Positions 18,709-28,352 are shown, numbered from the stretch's first letter. The stretch: 64,000 nucleotides of DNA from CAYRTV01 sp964505785 (GCA_964505785.1 CAZDJZ010000010.1:1-64000), one strand, 5' to 3'. The notes: a model not told the origin generated them from the letters alone. Numbers and translations are program-made.

Positions 18709-18778
18709 ATCGCCTCCATACTTTTTTTTCTGAGAATATTAAGAATATATTAATGGAAATCAAAAAGCAAAAATAAAC

Positions 18779-18810
18779 TTAACCTGGATTATTGACGGGC
18801 CGGGATTGCC
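18779..18810. repeat. Family A repeat, left end only
   Basis: TTAACCTGGATTATTGACGG followed by GCCGGGATTGCC matches the left end of the family A elements. The matching right end nearest to it is at 19617-19632, beyond the hypothetical gene, so the gene may lie between two separate or split copies. Confidence 0.5.
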
Positions 18811-18822
18811 TCAAATCTTGGA

Positions 18823-19326
18823 TTACTCGATTTGTTTTTTGATGAGATCATACAGTTTTTTTTCCGCCTTGATGCCAGCCAGTATCCGGGGAAATAACCT
18901 GCGGGCCTCATCCGGAGAATAACTGCAACGGCTGATTTCCAAATGATTGTCTTTGATCTCTCCGTATACTTCCTTGAATTCCCTGGCTGCACGGCCGGAC
19001 CCGGTCTGCATGCCGGCTTCGAAATATGTCACTTGCAGGATAAATCTAGTGTAGTCGTAATAAGGATAGCTGAGCACCACGACATGCTCTTCCCGGTTGG
19101 ATTCCCGGTCATCCAGATCGAAATGGAATTCCCTCTTCAAAAAAACCTCATTTTCCCGGAAACCCAGTTCGCTTACTTCATGATAGATACAAAGCAGAAT
19201 ATTCTCCGGGCGGAAGTCTTTCTTGCTTTCCGTCTTTTCGGGATTTTCTATAGGAAAAGCGCCCGGAATTCTGCATAAAAAAATGACGCCTAAAACGGCT
19301 ATCCAGGCAGGAATCAATCTTCTCAT
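18823..19326 (-). CDS. Hypothetical exported protein
   Basis: A 167-residue protein from the ATG at 19326 (MRRLIPAWIAVLGVIFL), whose start resembles a signal peptide. The mature part is charged and contains an FHFDLDDRESNREEHVVVLS segment and a C-terminal helix ending KLYDLIKKQIE. I do not recognise the family. No strong ribosome-binding site precedes the ATG; an upstream TTG at 19368 would add 14 residues. The gene lies between a left-end and a right-end fragment of repeat family A, so it might have been carried or bracketed by repeats. Confidence 0.65.
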   Translation of the reverse strand: MRRLIPAWIAVLGVIFLCRIPGAFPIENPEKTESKKDFRPENILLCIYHEVSELGFRENEVFLKREFHFDLDDRESNREEHVVVLSYPYYDYTRFILQVTYFEAGMQTGSGRAAREFKEVYGEIKDNHLEISRCSYSPDEARRLFPRILAGIKAEKKLYDLIKKQIE

Positions 19327-19497
19327 TATTTTAAATATCGGGCAAGATCTCCATTTTGTCAATATCAATCATAACCCGTAAAATAGGCGGTCTCCTTCCG
19401 CTTCGGGCAGGAGATCATCCCGTTACCGGGAGGCTTCTTCCTTCCCTTATCCATGCCTTGCGCCTCGAGTTTGCGACAATCCCGGCCCGCCTGAAGG

Positions 19498-19632
19498 GAA
19501 AAAAATTGCGATTATAATATAAATGTGCAAATGAAAAACCTTCCATTTAAACTTTTAATAAAAATTATGTTAATCGCTGATAAAAAAGAATTTGCAAAAA
19601 CACCGCAATTGTTTTATGAATAATTCAGGCTA
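19498..19632. repeat. Family A repeat, right half
   Basis: Carries AAAAATTGCGATTATAATAT, TTAATCGCTGATAAAAAA, TTTGCAAAAACACCGCAATT and the end TGAATAATTCAGGCTAA, all shared with the copy at 50.8-51.0 kb. It ends 32 nt before the rubrerythrin ATG and may contribute its promoter. The rest of the gap from 19327 holds nothing recognised. Confidence 0.65.
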
Positions 19633-19663
19633 AACTTAAATTATTGAAAATGATGGAGGATCA

Positions 19664-20167
19664 ATGAGCAAAACTGAAAAATTAGACATCATCAAGGGCG
19701 CTTTACTTTTAGAGCATAAAGGCAAAGCATTATACGAATCCGTGATGGAAACTTCCAAAATTCCGGAAGTTAAAGAACTTTTTCAATTACTGGCGGCAGA
19801 AGAAAAACACCACATCGAGGTTCTGAAAAATCAATATTCCCGGCTGATAAAAAACAAGGATATCGATGTATCAGACCTGGAAAAAGCTCACTCCGAAGTA
19901 AGTGACCAAGTAGCGACCAGTGAAACCATTAATAATATCTTCGGCGCCGGTTATGAAGCTGCTGTGGTTTCCGCCGCGCTCGAATTTGAAAAAAGAGCGG
20001 TGGAATATTATTCCCAACATGCTGAAACGGCCGATTCCAAGCCTCAAGCTGAACTTTTTCAGTGGTTAGCTGCCTGGGAAAAGACCCATATGGAGATGCT
20101 TGCAAAAATCGATGACGATATTAAAGAACGCATCTGGTTCGACAATCGCTTTTGGCCGCTGGATTAA
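19664..20167 (+). CDS. Rubrerythrin-like ferritin-fold di-iron protein
   Basis: A 167-residue four-helix protein with two di-iron half-sites: LLLEHKGKALYESVM with AAEEKHHIEVL, and AALEFEKRAVEYY with AAWEKTHMEML. It lacks a C-terminal rubredoxin domain, so it is an erythrin-type protein that would need an external electron donor. Family members reduce peroxide or handle iron in anaerobes and microaerophiles. GGAGG precedes the ATG (GATGGAGGATCA). The ending WFDNRFWPLD is common in this subfamily. It stands alone just after the right end of a family A repeat. Confidence 0.88.
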   Translation: MSKTEKLDIIKGALLLEHKGKALYESVMETSKIPEVKELFQLLAAEEKHHIEVLKNQYSRLIKNKDIDVSDLEKAHSEVSDQVATSETINNIFGAGYEAAVVSAALEFEKRAVEYYSQHAETADSKPQAELFQWLAAWEKTHMEMLAKIDDDIKERIWFDNRFWPLD

Positions 20168-20269
20168 CACCAAATGTCATCATAAGGCCAGGGAAGCAGA
20201 GCGAAAACGGCAATTTCGGCCTGTTAATAGTTCAAGCAAGGCAGACAGCGGCAAAGTGTCTCAACCTGC

Positions 20270-22705
20270 TTAGTTTGGCAGAGAGTGGAAAGCCTCTCCA
20301 ATCGGTGCCCCTTGCGGCACTTCCGGCAGCGGGTCCAGCTGAAAAGCCTCCGGATTCGCCTGAAAGCGCTTTACAGCAGAAGCGGCATAGAGATAATGGG
20401 CCTTCCATTCTTCATTACCTGAGGAATTCCACCTCTGCTCCAGCCAGGCAAGCAGATCATCTAATTTAAGCCAAACCAGTGATTTGACACGGCCGGGTGC
20501 CTGTTCGTCCACAGCCAGCCGCATCAATGTATTTAAAACCACAAAGTTGACGGTACGCTGCACCTCCGCTTCCAGCCCTTTTCGGCGCGGTGACTGCCAG
20601 GTGGCATTCAAGAGACGGGTCAAAACTTCTCCCCAGCCTGGAGCTTCCGGCCGCCGAGCATGATACTCGGCCATCCGGGATGCGCGGGCCGGATTGCATA
20701 TAGCTTCCACTGAAATACGGGCGGCCGCCGCTGCAGGTTCCAAAGGATCAAAGGGAAGGCCGGTATGCCCGGCGAAAAGTTCAGACCCATCTCGATATCC
20801 CGGAGGCAGCGGATGTACAATTTCGATCAAATCTTCTTTTAAAGTCAAAACCTCAGGGGAAATGGTTTCCAGCAGGGCCTCCAAAGCCCGGCGCTGCTCC
20901 GATCCATCGACAATCCGTGGGTTCTCCTGAACATCTCCGCGCAGGCGATGGTTATAATACAAACCGCCCAGCATCGAGGCCGCAGCTTCAACCTGATATC
21001 GATGGTAGAGATAGACCGGAACCAGCCGCTCTTCGAGAGTTCCCAGCGGTTCGCCCACCGGAACCCGGCTCTCTGAAAAAGTCTGCAGAGCCCGGGACCG
21101 GATCGCCATTACCCGTTCCAATTCATCGACAGGGTGGTTTCCATTGTCCCAGACAGCAGCCAGCGGATGGGCACCGCCGGCATCCTGGCCGGCCAGGAAA
21201 TAAAGTCCGCCGCGGAAAGCGCTGTTCAGGATATCACGGAGTTCCGCTTCTTCATCCGCACCTTCAGGAAAATCCTGGTATCCATAGGCAATGGAAACCT
21301 TGTCCCATTCGCCGATTCCCACGGCATAGGCGTCCGACAAGTCGATCCGGCCGTTGTCATCCAGTCTGACTGCGGGATGAGGATAATCCATGACTGACGA
21401 CCGGTCATTGATACTTGCGGCATAATTGTGCCCCAATCCCAATGTGTGGCCGATTTCATGTGCGGAAAGCTGGCGGATACGCGCAAGTGACATTTTAAGG
21501 GCGGCTTGCGAAATTTCCTGACCGGCTTGATAATCAGCAGTCAAACCTTCCGCAATCAAGTAATCCTGGCGAATGCGCAAAGCGCCAAGTGCAACGTGCC
21601 CCTTGATGATTTCTCCGGTGCGCGGATCCGAAACCGAAGCCCCATAGGACCAGCCGCGGGATGACCGGGGAATCCAGTTGACCACGTTGTAGCGGATATC
21701 CATAGGATCGGCATCTTCCGGCAGGATTTTCACCTGAAAAGCATCCCGGTAACCGATGGCTTCAAACGCCTGGTTCCACCAACTGCCTCCTTCTTGAAGT
21801 GCCGTGCGGATGGGCTCCGGGCATCCGGGATCGATATAATAAACAATGGGTTCCTTCGGATCGCTGATTTCCGCAGTTGGATCGACTTTTTCCAGGCGGT
21901 GACGGCGGATATACCGCTGGGTTAAAGATTGCCCCACCGGATTCATAAAATCCATATAGCTGAAAGCGGAAAAATTCGATCGCGGGTCAAAACTCCGGGG
22001 CTCAAATCCAGACTCGGGCAGCTGGATAAAAGAATGATGCTGGCGAAGGGTGACGGCGCCGGGATCAGGGGCCACCCGGAAGACAAGGCGGTTGGGGTTA
22101 TCGGAGACAAAAGTCAGAAGGCTTTCCATTTCCGTATTCAAAGGAAAATTTCTGGTGTTGGGCTGGTAGATCGCCGACCTGGCCGGGTCCAGCCGGTACC
22201 TCATCTGGCCGCCCCGTTCCAGGGATTGGATCACCCGATGGGCATCGCCGAGCAAAAATGCCGTGGCGTCGACCAGAATACGGTCACCGGTTTCAGCCGC
22301 GGCTGTAAATCCCCAAATAACAGAACAAGCGAATGCGTCCTGTACCGCTTTTTTCTCTTCCTCCAATCCCCCGTCAGCCCGGAAATCATAATTAGGCTGA
22401 ATGAGCAAAACTTTGGGCCCGATACGGTGGAATTTGACAATTCTGGTCCCGCCCAATTGGCTGCGGTCCAGACCGATTTGATTGGAGCCTAATCCGGCGG
22501 CCAAAGAATGGACGTATAAAAATTCCGAATCGAGCTTATCGATTTCAATCCACAGTTTGCCTGCGGAGCCATCCCAATATAAGGGAAAATATCCAGTCAT
22601 TTTGTTCATACCGGCGGTCTTGCCGGCAATTGACGGTAAATCCGCAGCCGCAGCCGCTCCGGTCAGAAGCATGGCCAAACCTAAAATAATCACGCGTTTC
22701 CTCAT
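20270..22705 (-). CDS. Secreted zinc metalloprotease, DUF5117/DUF4953-like metzincin
   Basis: An 811-residue protein with a signal peptide (VIILGLAMLLTGAAAAA). The zinc site is HEIGHTLGLGHN, with the Met-turn SVMDYPHP about 25 residues later, so it is a metzincin. Regions around it (GYFPLYWDGSAGKLWIEI, YFIDPGCPEPIR-like YYIDPGCPEPIR) match large bacterial proteins annotated as zinc-dependent metalloproteases of the DUF5117/DUF4953 type. GGAGG lies 6 nt before the ATG. It probably degrades external proteins. It is transcribed alone, downstream of the receptor-kinase gene with a repeat-filled gap between. Confidence 0.88.
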   Translation of the reverse strand: MRKRVIILGLAMLLTGAAAAADLPSIAGKTAGMNKMTGYFPLYWDGSAGKLWIEIDKLDSEFLYVHSLAAGLGSNQIGLDRSQLGGTRIVKFHRIGPKVLLIQPNYDFRADGGLEEEKKAVQDAFACSVIWGFTAAAETGDRILVDATAFLLGDAHRVIQSLERGGQMRYRLDPARSAIYQPNTRNFPLNTEMESLLTFVSDNPNRLVFRVAPDPGAVTLRQHHSFIQLPESGFEPRSFDPRSNFSAFSYMDFMNPVGQSLTQRYIRRHRLEKVDPTAEISDPKEPIVYYIDPGCPEPIRTALQEGGSWWNQAFEAIGYRDAFQVKILPEDADPMDIRYNVVNWIPRSSRGWSYGASVSDPRTGEIIKGHVALGALRIRQDYLIAEGLTADYQAGQEISQAALKMSLARIRQLSAHEIGHTLGLGHNYAASINDRSSVMDYPHPAVRLDDNGRIDLSDAYAVGIGEWDKVSIAYGYQDFPEGADEEAELRDILNSAFRGGLYFLAGQDAGGAHPLAAVWDNGNHPVDELERVMAIRSRALQTFSESRVPVGEPLGTLEERLVPVYLYHRYQVEAAASMLGGLYYNHRLRGDVQENPRIVDGSEQRRALEALLETISPEVLTLKEDLIEIVHPLPPGYRDGSELFAGHTGLPFDPLEPAAAAARISVEAICNPARASRMAEYHARRPEAPGWGEVLTRLLNATWQSPRRKGLEAEVQRTVNFVVLNTLMRLAVDEQAPGRVKSLVWLKLDDLLAWLEQRWNSSGNEEWKAHYLYAASAVKRFQANPEAFQLDPLPEVPQGAPIGEAFHSLPN

Positions 22706-22797
22706 TCAGATCCTCCCTGGAAATATTTTACTGAAACACCCATAAATATCATTATTTTTCAAATAAACCAAATGGTCAACCATTCTCTCGAATATTC

Positions 22798-23034
22798 AAT
22801 TTAACTTGAACTATTAGTTCGAAAATGACAGCTCCGTTGTCATCCTGAGCGAAACGAAGTATCTCTTTCTGCCTCGTTTCTCAGAAGGATTGTGAATCGT
22901 AAATCGTGAATCGCTCGCATTCATCGCGTTCTTTGTGTTTATTCGGTCTGCTTCAACGGCTCACTGTCCGGGCGTTTATTGCAATCTGCCTTGATATAGT
23001 CTGCAGATTTGAGATTTGAGATTTGAGATTTGAA
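22798..23034. repeat. Modular intergenic cassette, copy 2
   Basis: Starts with TTAACTTGAACTATTAGTTC and a GTCATCCTGAGCGAAACGAA block. It continues with a heptamer tract (TGAATCG, TAAATCG, TGAATCG near 22894-22914), CATTCATCGCGTTCTTTGTG, one nonamer-like unit near 22936, and TTATTGCAATCTGCC. It ends with four perfect GATTTGA heptamers (23006-23033) that run into the stop codon of the kinase gene. Confidence 0.7.
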
Positions 23035-26000
23035 TTAAAGCGCGGCAAGCCGCCGGCGGGCGTCTGCCGCCTGGGGAAGGCCTGGGTCGGCGTCTTTCCA
23101 GAGCTTAAGAAAGCGGCGGTAAGATTCTTTGGCTTCCAGCCGCAGTCCTTTTTTCTCCTGGGCCATCCCGAGCTGGTAAAGACTGCGTGCAAAATGATAG
23201 CCGTCATTCAGTTTAACGGCGGGATCGGAAATGATCTTCCTGTAGTATTTGACCGCCGTATCCACGTCGCCGGATTGGATCAATGTATCCCCCATAGCCG
23301 CAAAAAAAAGACCTGAAAGTCCGTCCTTATAAGGAAGCAGAGAGACACCTTGTTTAAACTTTTCCATGGCTTCGAAGTGCTTCCTTTCCTTCGAATAAAT
23401 CATTCCCGAGAGAAGATAATAAAAGCGAAGCAATTTCGGGTTGCCGGATGCATTCACAAGTTTGAAAAGCTCGGCGGCGCTGCTCCGGGCAGAATCCAGA
23501 TCATTCTTATTAATAAATGCCATTCCTCGGATAAATTGGGCCGGCCGCATAAAGCCGGGATTATCAAGTTTCTTCCCCAAGGTTAATAGTGTTCCGCTTT
23601 CCGCCAGAGTTTTGTCTTCCTCCCCCGCATATAGATGAACAAATGCCGCATGCTGGAGCCAATCCCCCCGCCAATCTGAAACATCCAGCAGCTCGGACAT
23701 CTCTTTTCCCTGTTCGCACTGATGAATAGCTTCTTCAAATTTACCCTGAAGCAAATAGAGATTAGCCAAATATTTTCGCCCCATATTATGGAATTGCGGC
23801 TGCTTGGACTCCATCAACTTGAGATACTCCGATTCAGCTTGATCCAGCTCTCCCCTGACTTGATACACCGCACCGCGGATTGCCGGAACCATCTCCAGCC
23901 CCTCGGAGCCGATCCGGTCTGCCTCCTCCAAAGCCGCTTCCAGCTCGCCTTCCCGGACATAAATCCATGCGCGGTTATCGCGAATATGCGGATTTTCCCT
24001 GATTTCATCCAGGTAGAATTGCAGAACGCCCAGCGCCTTATCCGGCATGCCCTTGGAAAAAAAGGCCGTAGACAGGTTGGTGTAAGATGCATAGCTTTCC
24101 GCCCGGGTGCGTACATTAACGGAAAGATGTTCAATGGCTTTGTCCCATTCCTCGCGCATCAGATACAGCATGCCCATATTGTTGTTTCCAATCCGGTCAT
24201 CAGGATAGAGTTCCAATAATTTCTTATAAGCTTGAATGGCTTTGGCGGAATCTCCCTCAGCCTGACGAAAAAAATCAGCCTGGATATAATGCCGTTCCCG
24301 TTCAGACACCCGGTCCCGCAGCTCAAACGCTTTTTTTAATTTTTCAGACGATTCGGAAGTCAAACCTAAGTTGAAATAGGCGGCGGACAGTGTCCGGTAA
24401 GCCATAGCAAAATCCGGGTCCACGGCAACAGCCAGTTCCATCAACGGGATGCTTTTGGAATAATCCCCTTGGTTCTGATACTTCATGCCTTCCCGGTAAT
24501 AGTTGAATGCTTCCGAAGACGCGGTAGTGATCTGCTCAACGGCCTGATCAAAGTCAGCCGCAATCTCTTTTTCCGTCAGCTGGAAATCCTCTTTGACCAG
24601 AAGAGTCAATTCATCCACCATGCTGAACAAGGAAGCCTCACTTTCCCCTTCCACTTGTTGACGGCCGAGTACTTCACCAGTGTCAACGTCCTGTAAAGTG
24701 GTATTCAAACGCAGGGTCTCTCCTGCTTTGGTCATCTTCCCAACCAGAATAAAGCTGACGCCGGCTCGCTTCGCCAGATCTTGCAGCACCCGGGAAGAAT
24801 AAGAGGGAACATTCAGCAAGTCCATCTCGTCCATCAGATCATACAACCGTTCCGGGCTCAGTACATTCAAAAACTTGGACTGGCTTAAGTCCGCAATCAA
24901 TAGATCGGACAAAGCCTTCCTCCAGTGCTCAAGGGTTGTATCTCCCGTATTGTTTTCAAAATGCATGACCGCGAAAGACGGCTTGCCGTCTTCAGGATAT
25001 GCTGCAGACCCGGATGAAAACAGACTCCAGCCAATAAATCCCAGAACAGCCAGCACCAGAACCGCGGCCGCCGGGAATATCACCCGGTTTAACCTTAACT
25101 TAACGGTTACCTCACGGGTCAAAGGAGTCCGGCTTTCAACGCGGATACGGTCGGTTTCCGGTATTTTTTTCTCCGCCGCCTTAAGGTCCGTCAGCAGCTG
25201 GTCTGAACTCTGGTAGCGCTTTGCCGGATCTTTTTGGAGGCATTTGAGAATGATCCGGCTGATGCCCTCCGGAATCTGCACATTAAGCTTACGGGGATCG
25301 TCCGGATGTTCCGTCTTTTGCTTGACCGCCACGGATAAAGGGGTATCCCCTTCAAACGGGACCTTTCCGGTCAGCATCTCGAACATGATGATGCCCAGGG
25401 AATAAATATCCGAGCGGTGATCGGATTTTTTCCCTTCCACTTGCTCCGGAGCCATATATTCCGGCGTGCCTATAATCGCACCTTCTTCAGTAAAACCCTT
25501 TCCCCGGACAGAGCGGGCAATCCCGAAATCCATGATTTTGGCATTTCCTTCACGGTCAATCATCACGTTCTGGGGTTTTAAATCCCGGTGAATAATCCCC
25601 ATCCTGTGGGCTTCGTTCAGCCCTTCGGCCGTCTGCCGCGCGATGAACACCGCTTTCCCGACCGTAAATTTACCGATACGCCTGACCAGGGATTTCAAGT
25701 CCTCCCCGGAAACATACTCCATGGAAATATATTGGATACCGTCATCCTCGCTTATATCATACAGCCGGCAGATATGGCGGTGGGATATCTTCCTTGTCAG
25801 CTTCAGCTCATTACGGAAACGGATCATGGTGCTCTCATCCGAAGCAACCTCCGTTTTCAGTACTTTAAGAGCTACTTTCTCGTCGATTTTCTTATCAACG
25901 GCTTTGTAAACTTTGCCCATCCCGCCTTCACCCAGCTCTTCAATTATATGGTAGCGTCCGGCGAGTGTGCTGCCGAGACCTAATTCCTTCCGGGTGGCGA

Positions 26001-26115
26001 TTATGGTGCGGGTTGGAGAATCGGACTCATTATTTTTCGGACGCAGCTCGGCCCCGCATTGCCCGCAGTACCGGGTTCCCATAGGGTTATCCGTTTGACA
26101 TTCTCTGCATTTCAT
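23035..26115 (-). CDS. Receptor-type Ser/Thr protein kinase: zinc ribbon, kinase, TM, TolB-like and TPR domains
   Basis: A 1026-residue protein. An N-terminal zinc ribbon has Cys 3, 6, 17 and 20. The kinase domain (about 52-310) has the glycine loop LGEGGMGKVYKA, VALKVLK, catalytic IIHRDLKPQNV, DFGIAR and APE (MAPEQVEGKK), so it is probably active. A transmembrane helix (FPAAAVLVLAVLGFIGW) follows near residue 350, then a TolB/FlgO-like domain (FAVMHFENNTGD onward) and at least six TPR-like repeats to the C terminus. The likely topology is kinase inside, TPR sensor outside. GGAG is not obvious upstream of the ATG at 26115. No cognate phosphatase is seen nearby. Confidence 0.92.
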   Translation of the reverse strand: MKCRECQTDNPMGTRYCGQCGAELRPKNNESDSPTRTIIATRKELGLGSTLAGRYHIIEELGEGGMGKVYKAVDKKIDEKVALKVLKTEVASDESTMIRFRNELKLTRKISHRHICRLYDISEDDGIQYISMEYVSGEDLKSLVRRIGKFTVGKAVFIARQTAEGLNEAHRMGIIHRDLKPQNVMIDREGNAKIMDFGIARSVRGKGFTEEGAIIGTPEYMAPEQVEGKKSDHRSDIYSLGIIMFEMLTGKVPFEGDTPLSVAVKQKTEHPDDPRKLNVQIPEGISRIILKCLQKDPAKRYQSSDQLLTDLKAAEKKIPETDRIRVESRTPLTREVTVKLRLNRVIFPAAAVLVLAVLGFIGWSLFSSGSAAYPEDGKPSFAVMHFENNTGDTTLEHWRKALSDLLIADLSQSKFLNVLSPERLYDLMDEMDLLNVPSYSSRVLQDLAKRAGVSFILVGKMTKAGETLRLNTTLQDVDTGEVLGRQQVEGESEASLFSMVDELTLLVKEDFQLTEKEIAADFDQAVEQITTASSEAFNYYREGMKYQNQGDYSKSIPLMELAVAVDPDFAMAYRTLSAAYFNLGLTSESSEKLKKAFELRDRVSERERHYIQADFFRQAEGDSAKAIQAYKKLLELYPDDRIGNNNMGMLYLMREEWDKAIEHLSVNVRTRAESYASYTNLSTAFFSKGMPDKALGVLQFYLDEIRENPHIRDNRAWIYVREGELEAALEEADRIGSEGLEMVPAIRGAVYQVRGELDQAESEYLKLMESKQPQFHNMGRKYLANLYLLQGKFEEAIHQCEQGKEMSELLDVSDWRGDWLQHAAFVHLYAGEEDKTLAESGTLLTLGKKLDNPGFMRPAQFIRGMAFINKNDLDSARSSAAELFKLVNASGNPKLLRFYYLLSGMIYSKERKHFEAMEKFKQGVSLLPYKDGLSGLFFAAMGDTLIQSGDVDTAVKYYRKIISDPAVKLNDGYHFARSLYQLGMAQEKKGLRLEAKESYRRFLKLWKDADPGLPQAADARRRLAAL

Positions 26116-26443
26116 AATTATTTTTCTTTCATCTGCACTATATCCTTATACGTATTTCGAGTCAATTAGGTTGCTTTTTTGCGTTATGCGGCCAACAAGA
26201 GCTGTTTGCGTTCAGCGGGTTCAGGCATGTCCTCCTGAGTCCGGCAAGCATATCCGGTCCGAGGAACAGCGCGGCTCAGCTTCCCAAAATCCTTAAGGTT
26301 TGTTGATAGTCCAGGTTAAGTAATGGCTCAGGATTCATAATTTTGGACAGTATCCAATAAATTGAATATAAGTCATTGATATATCAGATTTTATATATAT
26401 TTATTTATGGGAAAATCCATTGAAATCCATGATATTTTCTTTT

Positions 26444-26459
26444 TGGCATAAAAATTGCT
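26444..26459 (+). promoter_or_regulatory. Sigma-54-like (-24/-12) promoter upstream of the polyamine operon
   Basis: TGGCATAAAAATTGCT fits the consensus TGGCAC-N5-TTGCW with exact spacing between GG and GC and one mismatch in the -24 block. It would start transcription near 26470, leaving a leader of about 235 nt before the first operon gene. No rpoN gene lies in the window. Confidence 0.4.
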
Positions 26460-26474
26460 CTTATATTTAATAGT

Positions 26475-26551
26475 AAAAAGGAGGTGATGTTACGGGAATT
26501 AGTTTAATGACTTTCACAAAAAGGTGGGAGTCCTTTATAATCCCGGAATGA
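26475..26551 (+). promoter_or_regulatory. Leader with strong Shine-Dalgarno and two mini-ORFs
   Basis: AAAAAGGAGGTGAT matches the 16S anti-SD very well but no long ORF follows it. An ATG at 26487 opens MLRELV (stop 26505-26507), and the stop overlaps an ATG at 26507 opening a 14-residue peptide ending at 26551. The mini-ORFs could be leader peptides of the arginine decarboxylase operon; the first ATG lies only 2 nt from the GGAGG, which weakens the case. Nothing else was recognised in the 26116-26703 gap. Confidence 0.3.
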
Positions 26552-26703
26552 TTCAGGATTCAATCCAAATCCAAAAAATCCGCCTCTTAAAAGTCCTCCG
26601 GATTCGAAACGGCTATTAGGGCTTGTCCGCCAGTTAAAACTATGCTATAAACAAATCTTGGTGGCTGATAATGCAGGCTAATTTCTTGAGTTGGAGGATA
26701 AAT

Positions 26704-27264
26704 ATGGAAAATTCCTTGTTGCCGAATAAAATGTTTTTCACCAAAGGTATGGGACATCACCGCAATAAACTGCAGAGCTTTGAAGTGGCTCTCCGGGATG
26801 CCGGGATTGAAAAATATAATTTGGTTGCAATTTCCAGTATATTTCCTCCGGATTGCAAAATTCTCTCGCAAACTCAAGGGCTCTCATTAATGAGGCCGGG
26901 CCAAATCGCTTTTGTGGTTATGGCAAGAGAAGCGACTAATGAGCCCAACCGTTTAATCGCGGCTTCCATTGGATTGGCCCAGCCATTTGATAAAAAGCAG
27001 TACGGATATCTCAGCGAACACCACGAATTCGGCCAGACCATGAAAAAAGCAAAGGATTTTGCCGAAGACCTGGCCGCCACCATGTTGGCATCAACACTTG
27101 GCATCGAACTCGACCCGGATACGGACTGGGATGAAAGGAAAAAACTGTACATTACCGATCAGAAACGCAAATTCACCAGCCGCAGCGTGGCCCAATCGGC
27201 GCAAGGACATAAAGATGGACTTTGGACAACGGTATTAGCCTGTGCGGTCATGCTCATGGATTGA
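26704..27264 (+). CDS. pdaD: Pyruvoyl-dependent arginine decarboxylase
   Basis: A 186-residue proenzyme. The self-cleavage site is Ser44-Ser45 in VAISSIFPP, which yields the pyruvoyl cofactor on the second Ser. Upstream KGMGHHRNKLQSFEVAL and downstream SLMRPGQIAFVVMA fit the PdaD family. It decarboxylates arginine to agmatine, the first step of polyamine synthesis. GGAGG sits 6 nt before the ATG at 26704; an ATG 11 codons upstream has no such site. It heads a three-gene operon with a deoxyhypusine-synthase-like gene and agmatinase. Confidence 0.93.
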   Translation: MENSLLPNKMFFTKGMGHHRNKLQSFEVALRDAGIEKYNLVAISSIFPPDCKILSQTQGLSLMRPGQIAFVVMAREATNEPNRLIAASIGLAQPFDKKQYGYLSEHHEFGQTMKKAKDFAEDLAATMLASTLGIELDPDTDWDERKKLYITDQKRKFTSRSVAQSAQGHKDGLWTTVLACAVMLMD

Positions 27265-27284
27265 CACTGAAAAAGCAATAAGCC

Positions 27285-28352
27285 ATGTCTTCGAAATCAT
27301 GCTTTTATTCCCACCCTGATTTAATCCCACAGAAGGTCAATTCCGGCCTTTCTATTCCTGAGCTGGTCGATATAATGGGAAAAATTTCCTTTGAGGCCCG
27401 TAATCTGGCTCGCGGGGCCAGGCTCTATGAGCGTATGATCAAGGAAAATGATGTTATCTGGCTGGGCATAGCGGGTGCCGGAATCGCCGGAGGAATGGGC
27501 GGCTTAGTGGTCTCGCTGTTAGAAGCCGGATTTATCGATGTGATTTGCTCCACCGGGGCTCAAATTTATCACGACCTGCATTTTGCCTTTAATCTGCCGG
27601 TAAAAGCTATCCCGCCGAACTGGGATGATGATGAATTAAGGACACACGGCGATACCCGCATTTATGATATAGGTATCCGCGAAAAGGAAACCCTGGAAGC
27701 TCAGGATGCCATTATCCGCCGTTTTGTTGAAGAAACCTATGCGGATTTATCCGGCCGGCGATTATCAAGCTGGGAAATCAACAGGGAACTCGGCCTTTGG
27801 GCTGATAAACAAGCCGAATATCCTGAACGGAGTTTTCTCATCACCGCCGCCCGGATGGGCGTACCGGTCTTTTGGGATTCCTTTACAAATCATTCCATTG
27901 CTATGAATTTCGCCCGCAGTGAAAAAGACGGATACCCCCTCGATATGTCTCTCCAGAAAGATATCTTTGATTCCGCGGCCATCGTTTATTCAGCCGGCCA
28001 TACCGGGTTTGTGGAACTCGGCGGAGGCGGGCCCAAAAATTTCATTCAGCAAACCGGCCCTACCCTCAGCCAATTCTTGGGATTGGGTTTTACCGGTGCC
28101 GACCGCGGATTGCAAATCGGAACGGCCTCTGAGCGGGAAGGCAGTTTATCCGGATGCACCTTCGGAGAAGCAGTGACATGGGGAAAATATAAATCCGATG
28201 AAAAAGAAAGACTAGTCCAAATTTGGGGAGAATACAGCCTGGTTTTTCCGATCCTGAGTGCTTACGTCATGGATGTTTGCGGGCAACGGCCTTCCCGCAA
28301 TCTTGCCGGTCAATTTCCTGATATGATTGAAAAATTAAAGTCTGTAGAATGA
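27285..28352 (+). CDS. Deoxyhypusine synthase-like protein (probable homospermidine/polyamine synthase)
   Basis: A 355-residue protein of the deoxyhypusine synthase family. NAD-site segments (WLGIAGAGIAGGMGGLVVSLLE, GAQIYHDLH) are present, and ELGGGGPKNFIQQT contains the expected catalytic lysine (Lys 251). Bacteria lack the eIF5A substrate, and family members in bacteria act in polyamine synthesis, for example forming homospermidine from putrescine. Its position between arginine decarboxylase and agmatinase, with an ATGA overlap to the latter, supports that role; the exact product is inferred. The ribosome-binding site before 27285 is weak. Confidence 0.87.
   Translation: MSSKSCFYSHPDLIPQKVNSGLSIPELVDIMGKISFEARNLARGARLYERMIKENDVIWLGIAGAGIAGGMGGLVVSLLEAGFIDVICSTGAQIYHDLHFAFNLPVKAIPPNWDDDELRTHGDTRIYDIGIREKETLEAQDAIIRRFVEETYADLSGRRLSSWEINRELGLWADKQAEYPERSFLITAARMGVPVFWDSFTNHSIAMNFARSEKDGYPLDMSLQKDIFDSAAIVYSAGHTGFVELGGGGPKNFIQQTGPTLSQFLGLGFTGADRGLQIGTASEREGSLSGCTFGEAVTWGKYKSDEKERLVQIWGEYSLVFPILSAYVMDVCGQRPSRNLAGQFPDMIEKLKSVE

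Noticed and set aside
26671..26703. Upstream ATG for the arginine decarboxylase
   Set aside because: The ATG at 26704 has a GGAGG at proper spacing and fits the family length.
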